From: Latrodectus hesperus
Lineage: Eukaryota; Arthropoda; Arachnida; Araneae; Theridiidae
Length of the DNA: 64,000 nt
NCBI GenBank assembly: GCA_037975125.1
Contig: JAJQOW010000020.1
Coordinates: forward strand, 806,001 to 870,000
Direction of reading: 5' to 3'
The notes beneath the pieces are model-generated. The model saw only the letters and a list, made by a program, of their open reading frames with translations. It was not told the origin of the DNA and made no database searches. Positions within the stretch are counted from its first letter, which is position 1. Each line of letters begins with the position of its first letter. Positions 23,656 through 34,207 of the stretch are shown one piece after another. A program made the translations under genes and the position numbers.

Positions 23656-24954
23656 ACTCGTCTTTCATCAATAATTTCGTAGATTCGGCGCAGATTCTCC
23701 ATGGATTTGCAATTCTTCTTTGAACAAGACACACAATTATAAATTTAAAATGCATTTTCCAAAATAAAATTAAATTTCGACTAAAATACAAAGAATATTT
23801 GTTTGAAACACTTGTTTATTTTTGGAATTGTTTAATAGCTTTCTGTGAGTGGTGTCCACGGCATGATGAACTCCTTAACCCTTTTCCCTTAACCCAGAGA
23901 TTCTGGATAACTATTTTCCATGAATGTCACATTAATGTCTTAAACAAAAACTTATTAAAATGCTGTTTTATTTGGTTTCTATGTTTCTTGGATTTTAATT
24001 GTTTTACTTGAAATTTCTTTTACTTTGCATGAGTGATTAAATTATATAATGAAAGACAAAAAAAAATAATTAGTGAATTCAAAAGAATTACGATATTGTT
24101 TTCTAAAATTCGGATAAATTTACACCAAAATGTTTTTACTATATTGATGGTATAGTCTAATCTATATAGAGCTGCACTTAAAAAGCAAAACTTTGCATGC
24201 ACAAAAGAAAATCATGCGGAATAGCGTAGGCAATAAGCGAACCAAAGGAAAATTAGCATTTTCCATGATTCTAAATATGAAAATAGGATATAGTTCAATT
24301 AGAAATGCTAATAGTTTACAGTTCCTCTACAATAATTTTGTTTTTTCTGTTGATTTATCATTTTTTTATTTATTTTTTTTTTCTATTTAACGCCTAAAAT
24401 GTTGGTTAAGAGACGCGCACTCTATTGACATAGCCAACGGCATCGAAAGCTTCGCTTGTAACCACAACAAAATAAGTAGTTCAATGGCTAATAGGACTAA
24501 AGTACTTTGAGGGAAAAAAGAGCAAATTGATTATATATTTTGAAAAATAAATACTGCAAATATGTTTCTTAAAATATAATTTTTAAACAGAAAAATAATT
24601 TAATGATTACTTAGCCTCCTTTAATCCATAAAGTTAAAATAAGTGTAGTTTTTAAGTGTACACCTCATTCTGCATGCATTTTCTATAATGCATTCTGAAT
24701 AAAAATTTTAAATATTATATTTATAAAAAAATTTGTTTGGTAAAAAAATCAAATACTTTGAAGTCTAATTTCGAAAATCTCATAACCTTGCTGACATTAG
24801 GGGATTTTAGCTAAATTTTCGCTAATACGATGGCTCAACAAAGCCAATCAGAAACCCGTATTATTGTAAACACATTGCATTTAGTGATATGTAAATATGC
24901 AGATTTTTGATTGGATGAATTCGTTCACAATTATTTTTAATAATTTTGCATTCG
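23656..24954. other. AT-rich gene-free stretch
   Basis: About 1.3 kb of AT-rich sequence upstream of the LINE. No gene, RNA or classified repeat recognised. Confidence 0.5.
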
Positions 24955-25181
24955 CTCCAGCAGCCGAGCTGATAAGACGTGTTTTTCACTCGCTCTTCCA
25001 GCCGGTTCCTCACCGCTGCGACGGGCCCCGCGCGCTCAGATCTGTCACAATCTCGCCTTCACTGAAGATATATTATTTTGAATTCAGTTCGAACAAAAAC
25101 AACACTTTTCAGTGCTATCAACTGCTGCTTTTTTTTTTTAAAAAAAAAAGCTGATTGATTTTCTTGACCTCTGACTGGACA

Positions 25182-26647
25182 ATGACTGGGACAATGGCTT
25201 CAAATAAAGGAATGATACAACCTGCCAAGCTGATGGACATTATGAACACTAAATACAACAATGCTTCGGAACTGCATCTGAAGCAGCTATTGGAAATCCA
25301 GACGGCGCTACTGGGTAGCAGAGACTGCACTACTGAAGTGCATACACAACAAAACATCCTGGACATGCTGGACATCAACATTAAAACCTGCAGAGAAACT
25401 TTAAAGACTACAAATACAGGAAGCTATAATCTTGTTTCTGACATGGCAACCCCCCCTACTACCGCCCTAATAGTAAAAGTGACTAATATTGCCACTCAAA
25501 ATGATAAATTTAATATAAAACGAACTAATGATGGTGAGGAACCTTTCATTTACCCCAAGAAAACAGCCAAAGCTGTGATTGAGAGTCACACCCATAGCTG
25601 TGGCTAACGCGTTCAGTGGGCTAACTCCAGAGGAAGAAAACCACGAAAAAATGGATGACCAGCCAGTGATTGAAATTGCCCCTTAAATTCCACCCATAAT
25701 TGTAAGGTATGGTGAAAGTCATGTTTCATTCACAACCAAAATAAAAAATGAATTAAGAATAAATACTGAAGCGAAAGCTTCTGGTAAAAATTTGAAATTG
25801 CTGCACAAAACAGCAGACCACCACAGGAAAATTACAAAATTTCTTGAAAATAACAATTACGAATATATCCTCCTAAGAGAAAAAAAATGAGAAACCCCGT
25901 AAATTTGTAGTCAGGGGACATCCCATGACCACAAAAAGTGAGGAAATTGTTTCTGACTTAGCCAATCAAGGCTATAAAATCCTCAAAGTAAACAGGATGA
26001 CTAGCCAGAGAAATGGAAAACCCCTACCTCTATTTCTGGTCCAACTCTACAATGGCTCAGAAATAAGTGCTACATTTAAATTAAAAAGTTTGTGTCACAT
26101 TTCAAACCCTACCATAGAACATTATAGGGGAAACAAAATAGTTATTCAATGTTTTAACTGCCAACGCTTTCACCACTCAAGCGATTTCTGCCATATGGCA
26201 CCCCGCTGCGTGAAATGTGCAGAAGAATGTCCCAAAGACAAAAAACTAGAATCCCCAGTCTGCTGCAACTGTAATGGGAACCATCCTGCAAGCTATCGGG
26301 GATGTGAAAAATTCCCAAAACCCAAACCGAAAATGAAAATATTTAAAAATAACCATACAAGAGAGAAGATCTCATACACAAGTATTGTGGCTGGTCATAG
26401 AGAAACCTCCGCTACCGTGGTACTCGAACCCACACACCCCTCAACCAATGCAACTGTTCCAAGCAATGGACAAAATCAAAATAAAAACGAATTTAATGAT
26501 TTATTCACACTCTTAAGAGAAATAAAAGAAGTATTTAATGGAATTAATATTCCCGAAGCCATCAAAAGAATTCAGTCTAAAACTGACCCAATGGATAAAA
26601 TGTTTGTCCTCATGGACATGTTTAAGCAAATAAATAACACCCCTTAA
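25182..26647 (+). pseudogene. LINE ORF1, zinc-knuckle nucleic-acid-binding protein (frameshifted)
   Basis: The 5' portion is open to 25607. A frame change and stops follow, and the open frame resumes at 25925 and ends at TAA 26645-26647. The 3' portion has the features of Jockey ORF1 proteins: a PRE_C2HC-like region (about 25925-26130), then CFNCQRFHHSSDFCHMAPRC and CVKCAEEC/CCNCNGNHPASYRGC cysteine-histidine knuckles. A possible start is the ATG at 25182, though an upstream ATG at 25155 is in the same frame. The protein would package LINE RNA. At least one frameshift and three stops between 25607 and 25925 break it. Confidence 0.75.
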
Positions 26648-29275
26648 TGTGTGCCACACAACGGAGATTTCTAGTTTTATCGTGGAATTCCTGTGGTATT
26701 GGAAACAAAATGGTCGAATTTCGTGACTTTGTAAATGAGCATAATCCAGATATAATCTTAATTCAGGACTCATTCCTAACAAATAATGTAAATATTCACA
26801 TCCTAGGATATGCGTGCTATAGAAATGATCGCCTAAGAAATGCCACTCTAGCAGGGGGTGGGACAGTTATCTTTGTCAAGAGTAGTCTCCCACACTATCA
26901 AAACACAACACACAAATTAATTACAATAGCCTTGGTCACATTGACCCGGCCAACCCATATTACATTCTGCTCTATATATATCAAACCACAATATCAATAC
27001 ATAAACATGGATCTTGAAGCAATGCAAACAATGATATTTTAATATTTCGAGATCTTAATGCCAAGCACACTGCATGGAACACAACAAAACAGGTCTAATT
27101 AAAAAAAATTCGCTGATATAGCCGAACTAAAAATCCATGCACCTGACACACCCACACATTTTAGTCCTAATTCAGCAACAACAATTGATATTGCACTCAT
27201 CAGAGGAATTAATTATAACACTAAAATTTACACAATCACTGAACTCAGTTCGGATCATAATCCAGTCATGGTCGAGTTTGACTTTAATACTCCTTTGATT
27301 AATACTCCCACTCTTCATAACACGGATTGGGTCAAATACAACCAAATTTTAAATAATAACCCGTTTAATATTATTAATACAAACACAGGAGATGAAATTG
27401 AAAATGAGACGACTCGCTTGGAGGCAGAACTGCTCGCAGTCAGAAAAACCTCACTCCTCCCGTCAGAATTTTGAAAGCAAATAGAAATAGACTCAGGAAA
27501 CTATATCAAATTAGCAGAGACCCCCGAATAAAAAATCAATATAATAAAGCGAATAACGAATTTAGAGCCAAGATAAGTTCATACAATTCACAGAAATGGA
27601 GAGGAAAATTAGAATCATTAAATATTCATGACCGATCCATTTGGAAGGCCGTCAGTATGTTCAAAAAGAAACCACAGTATTTTCCGCCCATTCAAGGCCG
27701 AAGTACAATTGCATACACAGACAAACAAAAAACAGAAGCAATGGCTGACGTTTTTGAAACACAGTTCACCACTAATGACCGACACGACTCCAGAACCGAA
27801 GATCTGGTTTCCAGCAACATACTCAGATTTCTCTCCAGACCACACACACAAGTCATACAAAGCACCGCCCCTTCGGAAGGAATGGCAATAATCAAGAAAT
27901 TAAAGGATAACAAATCCCCAGGAATTGAACGAATAACAAACAAAATGCTAAAGAAAACTCCAAACAAAACATTATTCAAAATTACGATTCTTATTAACGA
28001 GATATTAAGAATAACGTATTTTCCTCAAAAATGGAAAATTGCAGTAATAGTACCAATATTGAAACCAAAACAAGACAGCTACCTTCCCTCAAGCTATAAA
28101 CCTATTAGTCTACTGCCGTTTCTAAGCAAAATAACCGAAGCAATTATTCTAAACAGACTAGATGAATTTTTAGAAAACAATAGTATTCTTATCCCTGAAC
28201 AACACGGGTTCAGAAAATCACATGCAACAACGCATCAACTTATGAGAGTAACTGAAACCGTCACCCAGGGATTTCAACATAAAAAAGTACAGGAACTGTT
28301 TCTCTTGATATTGCCAAAGCTTTCGATCGAGTCAGGATTGGTGGACTTGTACACAAACTCATTAATATTGGTCTACCTGACCCACTCATTAAAATACTAA
28401 TTTCATATCTTTTGGGACGAAAGTTCCAGGTTCGCATTGGTACTACATACTCAACACATAGACAAATCTTTGCCGGCGTGCCAAAAGGGTCCAAATTGGG
28501 ACCAAAACTCTTTCTTATCTATGTGAACGACATTCCAATAACAACACTAACTTCCCTGCACCTTTTTGCAGACGACACATTTATACTAGCACAAGGTAGG
28601 AAAACATCATATATCACAGAATCACTCAACAAACATTTAGAACAGCTTGAGCTCTGGTTCGTTAAATGGAAAATTCTTATTAATGTAAATAAAAGTGTAT
28701 CCATAATTTTTAACAAAAAAAGACTACTTCCACCCAGTGGAATTAAGATCAACAACGAGATTATACCATGGTCACAAACCTGTAAATATTTAGGAATAAC
28801 CTTCGACAGAAAAATAACATGGCACCCCCATCTGATCCAAATTATTAACAAATTTAAACGGCAAACAGCTGCATTCTACCCACTTATCAACTGGAATTCA
28901 AATCTTTCCATGGAAAATAAAGTGCTCATTTATAAAGCATATCTTCGACCACTTATTTCCTATGCCTGCCCTATCTGGGGTTACACCAATGATAGTAAAA
29001 TTAAAAAACTGGAAACTCTCCAAAATAAAGCCCTCAGATGGGCAGCTATAATTTTTTATTTCATCAGAAATAAAAAATTCAGACAAGAATTAAAAATCCC
29101 TACCCTGAGAGAACTCTTCGCGAAAATAATGTGTAACATGATTGAAAATATTGATGAAACTAATAACGAAACAATAATTAGCCTTCCGTCGTATAATGAC
29201 CTAAGTACCCATAATAGATTCCGTCCTCGCTCACAGCTCAGATATTGTCCAAAGTTACCTCACCAACCACCATGA
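26647..29275 (+). pseudogene. LINE ORF2, endonuclease and reverse transcriptase (frameshifted)
   Basis: The start codon overlaps the ORF1 stop. The APE-type endonuclease begins VLSWNSCGI and continues to GGGTVIFVKSSLPHY. A shifted frame has DLNAKHTAW, and SSDHNPVMVEF carries the catalytic His. The reverse transcriptase spans about 27471-29000: KDNKSPGIERI, PLLPFLSKITEAIILNRL-like finger motifs, EQHGFRKSHATTHQL, then a frameshift between 28260 and 28300. After the shift it reads LDIAKAFDRV, GVPKGSKLGPKLFLIYVNDI and the catalytic FADDTF (about 28564). The C-terminal region ends at 29275 without an RNase H domain, as in Jockey elements. There are at least three frameshifts: near 27040, 27095 and 28280. 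Confidence 0.8.
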
Positions 29276-29381
29276 AATAAACTATGTATAAAAAAAAATT
29301 TCTTTGATAACTACTTCTTTGTATGGAAAAAAAGAGATTACTAAAAAGATAAAATAAGTGTGCATACTAAATATATATAAA

Positions 29382-29384
<3 letters not shown>

Positions 29385-29436
<52 letters not shown>
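29385..29436. repeat. (AT)n microsatellite in the LINE 3' region
   Basis: An AT dinucleotide tract of about 52 bp about 110 bp after the ORF2 stop. Confidence 0.9.
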
Positions 29437-29439
<3 letters not shown>

Positions 29440-29812
29440 ATTGCAGACCAAGTTATACCTTGTAAATATTATAGCGTGTATAAATTCTTGTAAATACCTT
29501 TGCCTGTTCTTATGTAAATATTCTTATTTCTCTCATTTTATTCCTTAACTATTTCCTTTATTATTCTATTAGTTTCATTTAATTTTAATATATATTTCTC
29601 ATAGATAATAAATTAATCAACAATAACTTTCTAAATTCTGGAATATATTTTATAAAATAACCACAATCCCACCCATTAAAATTTCAAACTCATTTTAAGC
29701 CAATCAGATTCAAGTTATAGCTCACCAACCAAGAACCAGCTATCTAATGAGGGTAAAGGATCGCCAGATCCAGGGACCTCTGATAACTGCCAGCCGGCAA
29801 TTACATTTAGAA

Positions 29813-30088
29813 AAAAAACTATAAAAATTTAGCTGAATTCAACTTTAAGAAAATTATGTCTTTATGAAATATAGATTTTTTTAATTCATACAATAGATTA
29901 ATAAATGAGTTAACATAAAACTGGCGAATTTTATTCTGTACTGATAACTTGCTTAAAAAAGTTTATTGCAGAAGGAAATGTAAAATAAAATTTATATTCG
30001 ATTTAGGGGCCCCTTTGATGTGCGGTCCCAGAGCAATAAGACCTCTGTCTTCGTCAGTCTTTGCCTACGGCTCCACTTATACCCAAGT
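29813..30088. other. intergenic; possible hAT terminus relic
   Basis: AT-rich DNA followed by a GC-rich patch at 30003-30075 ('ggggcccctttg', 'gcggtcccagagcaat', 'tttgcctacggc'). The patch resembles the ends of some invertebrate hAT elements, but no partner end was found. Confidence 0.3.
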
Positions 30089-30420
30089 AGCAAAATAACT
30101 TCACCTTATATTGGCTAATCGTGGCTTTGTCTTGGTCCAGTAGTGGCAGTCTATATTGCGCCTATACAGGATGGTCTACATTTCGTTATATAGGACTGAT
30201 GTGGGTTGCCTAGATAGCGCCAAGACCAATCTAGGCGGCCAGGATAGGACCAAGCTTGATTGCCAAAATTGGTCCAATTTTGGCAATCAAGCTTGGTTCA
30301 AGATAGGATAAGCAGCTAAGATAGAGAGAGAGAGAGAAGGACCAGGCCTGACTGCCGAAATTGTTGCAATTTAGTCAGCCAAGATAGGACCCATCTTGGG
30401 TTATAAGTTTGTCTACATTA
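30089..30420. repeat. palindrome-rich minisatellite-like block, left
   Basis: Contains repeated 'ccaag', 'gataggacc' and 'attggtcc' motifs, and a nearly perfect palindrome at 30249-30297 (24-nt arms, 1-nt centre). The outer end 'gtagcaaaataac' is mirrored in inverted orientation at the end of the block at 41730-42061 ('gctattttgctatttta'). Non-coding. Confidence 0.55.
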
Positions 30421-32332
30421 TATGTAGCTCATAATGATAACTAAGGATTTGAATTACTAAATTAGAAGCAAGCTATTTTAAATTATTGCAATAAATACGC
30501 ATTTTTTCCACTTAAACCTGTGTTATTGCATCCTACAAGAGTTAAATAATTGTCATGCTTAAAATGTATTATTTTGCATTCCATTTTGAAAATAAACACA
30601 AGTGATAAATTTGTTATTCTTTTAAGCAATACTTATATAATTTAGCAAAATTTACAAATTACATAATAAAAATTAGATCATGTTGAAATTAACATTCAAA
30701 AAGAAAAGAAAAGGGAAGTAAAAACAAGAAAATATTTACTACTTACCAATTGTTAATGTATGAACGATTTAGCATATAAATTTAATTATTGTAATGCCAT
30801 ATTTAAAATAATCTTATTAACAAAATATTAACATGATTCATTTAATATTAAAAGAGAATCATGCTTCTGCATTAATTAACAATTATTACATTTTATGTTT
30901 GTATTTTAAAATATTTTTATTTTACTAAATAAATGGTTACCTTCAATTAAACAACTCTAAATAAATTTTAAAATATAATTTTTTTTTCAGTTAGAAACTA
31001 AATTGAGAAAGAATACATTTAAAATCACTTTTCTACTTATGTCTCTAATAAAGAAAAAAAATTTCTTCAATTTATTAGTATTTTAACTAACAATTAATTG
31101 TTGTATATCTAACCGAAAAGTATCAAAATTTATATAACACTTATTTAAAAATATTCCATTAAATGTTAAAACTACTGTTTCTGAATATCTTAACATCAGT
31201 TCGCATATCGCTTTCAGACTTTCAAAAATTATTTATTTTCTTAACATAAGAAACAACATAAATAAAAACAAACTCATGCATTATTTGCTAAGAATTCAAC
31301 ATTAATCTTGAACAAAGCTCGCCCTGGGAATATTCTGTCCTGAAAATATTAACTAAACAAAACAGTTTATTCTAAAATTTTTATTTTATAAAATGGAAAT
31401 ATTTTTGCAATATCCCCTAGATAATACATGGTATTTCTTTATATTTCAAAACATTCAGCTTTAAACGTTGTTATTCACAATAATCACTTAACTTCAATAT
31501 GATTGGTCAGGACAAGAACAGCACCTATAAATCTAACGATAAAAAATTCTTTTTCACGCATGCATACATTATATTTAAAAAGTAATCAAATTATTTTCTA
31601 ACTTAAAGTTATTTCCGAAAGTTTCGAGATTAAATTTATTTTTTGAATATGCAAACATATACTTCTAGTTGAAAGAATCAACAGTTGATGTTACTGTAAA
31701 CCAATGTTAAATTATATTTTGTAACTGTTCATTTCAATAGTACCTGTTACCATAAAATTATTATTGAAATGAATAGTTGAAAGAAAAACATTCTATGATG
31801 TGAAGACTTTCGAACAATTATAGCACTATTCTGGAAACAGTCATTAATCAATGTCCAACATAAGTATAAGAATTTTCTTTTAGTTTTGTATTTTGACTTA
31901 AAAGTTGGCATAAATGTTAGGAAGGAACTAGATTAATATTTCACAAGCTCCACAATGTGTAGAACTAGTGTTTTGTTATTGTGTAATTAAACATAAAGTA
32001 AAAATGTGCACTTTTTCATATAAACAACTTTCAATAGGTTATAACTTTAATATATGTTATTAGAGAAATACAAAACTACCATTAGTCATACTCTTTAGTA
32101 ATAATTAATCGTAATAAGTAAATTGCACAACTGACACTTTGATTTACTTCTATGCAATGAATACTGAGATTCATGCCATATCAGGAACATTTCATACTGT
32201 TTGGAAAGGAAAAATTTACACTGTTTTACGTTTTCAACAGAAATTTGAAGCCAAACTATTCTAATATTTGCTTATGATTTTCAACAGAACTATTAATTAA
32301 AAAATACTGATAAATATAGCTTCAGATATTTG
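30421..32332. other. AT-rich gene-free stretch
   Basis: No gene seen. About 31800-31920 shares blocks ('attctggaaac', 'aatgtccaacat') with 38825-38940 in direct orientation. Confidence 0.45.
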
Positions 32333-32336
32333 GTAG

Positions 32337-32935
32337 TGTTACAAATTTGTAAATAATGATTATATTTGTCTTAAAATATCTCAGACAGATCAGAAATTCT
32401 CACATTTTGGGCAAAAATTGCGGTATTTAGACGTGTTGTAGTTTAAAAGCGGATTTCCTAATGATTTGGCGACAGTTGGCGAGATTCTTGGCGACTTGGC
32501 GACGGTTGGCGAGATTTTTGGCGACTTGGCGAGAAATCGATACTTCTGGAAACATCCATCACCTAAGCTCTAGGACCAATATTTTTCGAGATAGCCTAGA
32601 AGCTTCCAGAGCCTTGGCGAAATTGGTAGATTTCTCCGCCAAGTCAGGTATAAATACCGCAGCCCGACATGGAATAGTAGTATAGTTTTTGTGAAGACAG
32701 TCAGTGAGTGAAGACGATTAGTTGTGACTGCTAGTTGTTCTCTGTCTGAGGTATTTGAGACCTGTGATTGGAAGCTATTTCCTATTGTATCTGACGAATT
32801 GTAGCTGTATAATTGTGATTGTTACAGCGGGAATTTTGTTTATCTAGTGAAGTTTTTACGAATAAAAGTCTTGTGTTCATTAAGTGGTCGCTTTATTCAA
32901 CTCTCAATCAACACGAACCCGTGGAGCTCGGTACA
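32337..32935 (+). repeat. 5' LTR (599 bp)
   Basis: Starts TGTTAC and ends GGTACA. It contains tandem 'ttggcgac/ttggcgag' units (about 32465-32532), a TATA box tataaata at 32649-32656 that would set the transcription start shortly downstream, and a polyadenylation signal AATAAA at 32861-32866. Confidence 0.95.
32649..32656 (+). promoter_or_regulatory. LTR TATA box
   Basis: The motif tataaata lies in a GC-richer context in the 5' LTR. The same box is at 38315-38322 in the 3' LTR. It is placed suitably to drive the genomic transcript of the Gypsy element. Confidence 0.6.
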
Positions 32936-32937
32936 AC

Positions 32938-32955
32938 TGGTGTCAGAATCGGGAT
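32938..32955 (+). promoter_or_regulatory. primer binding site (tRNA-Leu type)
   Basis: TGGTGTCAG and following bases, two nucleotides after the 5' LTR, are complementary to the 3' end expected of a metazoan tRNA-Leu (..CTGACACCA). This is where reverse transcription would be primed. Confidence 0.75.
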
Positions 32956-32965
32956 TGAAGAGTTG

Positions 32966-34207
32966 ATGCAGCGTGTCACAAGAAAAATGGACATGGATTT
33001 AATGAAAAGTCTTCTCGAAAAATTAGCGGAGCAGATGGCTGAGATGAAAGCTGGACAAGAAGATATGAAAACTGAGATGAAAGCTGGACAAGAAGAGATG
33101 AAAGCTGGACAAGAAGAGATGAAAGCTGGACAAGAAGAGATGAAAGCTAGACAAGAAGAGATGAAAGCTGGACAAGAAGAGATTAAAACCGAGATGATGA
33201 AAGAGATAAAATCTGGACAGGAGGAGATGAAAGCTGGACAGGAGGAGCTTAAAAAGGAACTTAAGAAGGACATTGTAAGTGTTAAAGAAGAATTCTCCAA
33301 CATCATTCAGGAGAAGATGAATGCAATGGAAGATAAGGTAACTTCAGTTGAAACTAAAGTTCTGGAGATAGAAGAAAATGTTGAAGAAGCATTAGACAAT
33401 ATGAATAAGAAGATTGAAAGCTTGGAGAAGCAAATATCAAACAAACATGAGGAACCCAACGTGACATTTGTGCCTTCCCTAGCCAATATTAAACTCTCAA
33501 CATTTGATGGGAAATCATCCTGGCAAGTATACAAGACCCAGTTTATGATGGTAGCGGAAGCTAATGGATGGAATCCCCGAGCCCAAGCTTTTCACCTGGC
33601 GGCTTCTTTAAGAGGAGACGCGGCTGACATCCTCGAGACGCTTCCGGAGGAGCAGAGGCACGATTTCCAAGCCCTATCGAGTGCGCTTGAGCTGCGGTTT
33701 GGAGATAAGTGCACTAAGGAATATAGCAGACTACAGTTAAAGTCCCGCTATCAAAAAGCGGGTGAAAGTCTTCAAGAATTGGCTGCCGATATTCAGCGAC
33801 TTTCCCATCTAGCATTTTCGGACTGCCCAGCTGAGACACGTCAAGATCTGGCTCTCCATCACTTCATCGATAGTGTGAGGGATCCGGAGATACAGAAAAC
33901 ACTTAGACTCGCCGATGTCAAAGATATTGGATCTGCCCTAGTCTACGCACATAAGATAGAGGCTGCCCAGCAGGCCGCGCGTAAAGACCGGCACTCAATC
34001 AGAGCCGTCTCTGCTACTGATACGGACTGTGATCTCAGAAAGCAAATCGAAGATCTGCGGAGAAAATTCCGTAACTTAGAATTGAGTAAAGGTGGCAGAA
34101 ACACGAAAATTCAGTGTTGGACTTGCGGTGCAGTCGGACACGTTCAGAGAGACTGCCCGAAACGAAAAAATGGTGGAAATGATCTTCCACCACAGCAGGG
34201 AAACTAA
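32966..34207 (+). CDS. gag: Gypsy Gag protein
   Basis: About 413 residues from the first ATG after the primer site; an upstream ATG in the LTR is unlikely to be used. The N-terminal quarter is an extended coiled coil with about eight near-copies of the heptad MKAGQEE, encoded by a 21-bp tandem repeat (33045-33250). A retrotransposon Gag domain follows (LSTFDGKSSWQVYKTQF through VYAHKIEAAQQAAR), then one CCHC zinc knuckle, CWTCGAVGHVQRDC, close to the end. It should form the particle shell and bind genomic RNA. The stop TAA at 34205-34207 comes immediately after a slippery heptamer, so a fraction of ribosomes should continue into pol. Confidence 0.92.
   Translation: MQRVTRKMDMDLMKSLLEKLAEQMAEMKAGQEDMKTEMKAGQEEMKAGQEEMKAGQEEMKARQEEMKAGQEEIKTEMMKEIKSGQEEMKAGQEELKKELKKDIVSVKEEFSNIIQEKMNAMEDKVTSVETKVLEIEENVEEALDNMNKKIESLEKQISNKHEEPNVTFVPSLANIKLSTFDGKSSWQVYKTQFMMVAEANGWNPRAQAFHLAASLRGDAADILETLPEEQRHDFQALSSALELRFGDKCTKEYSRLQLKSRYQKAGESLQELAADIQRLSHLAFSDCPAETRQDLALHHFIDSVRDPEIQKTLRLADVKDIGSALVYAHKIEAAQQAARKDRHSIRAVSATDTDCDLRKQIEDLRRKFRNLELSKGGRNTKIQCWTCGAVGHVQRDCPKRKNGGNDLPPQQGN

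Larger units (their letters stand above)
24955..29812 (+). mobile_element. near full-length Jockey-like non-LTR retrotransposon (inactive)
   Basis: A GC-richer 5' leader (24955-25145, 'cgctgcgacgggccccgcgcgctc') precedes ORF1 (nucleic-acid-binding Gag-like protein) and ORF2 (endonuclease plus reverse transcriptase). A 3' untranslated region contains a (TA)n tract and ends near 29812 in a short A-rich run. The two ORFs overlap by one base at TAATG (26645-26649). Several frameshifts and stops in both ORFs make this copy inactive. It retains both ends, so it was probably inserted as a full-length copy. No flanking duplication could be identified. Domain order and motifs place it in the Jockey group; the clade is inference. 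Confidence 0.8.

Noticed and set aside
32908..33306. Minus-strand open frame rich in Ser/Cys/Pro
   Set aside because: Shadow of the 21-bp coding repeats of gag on the other strand.
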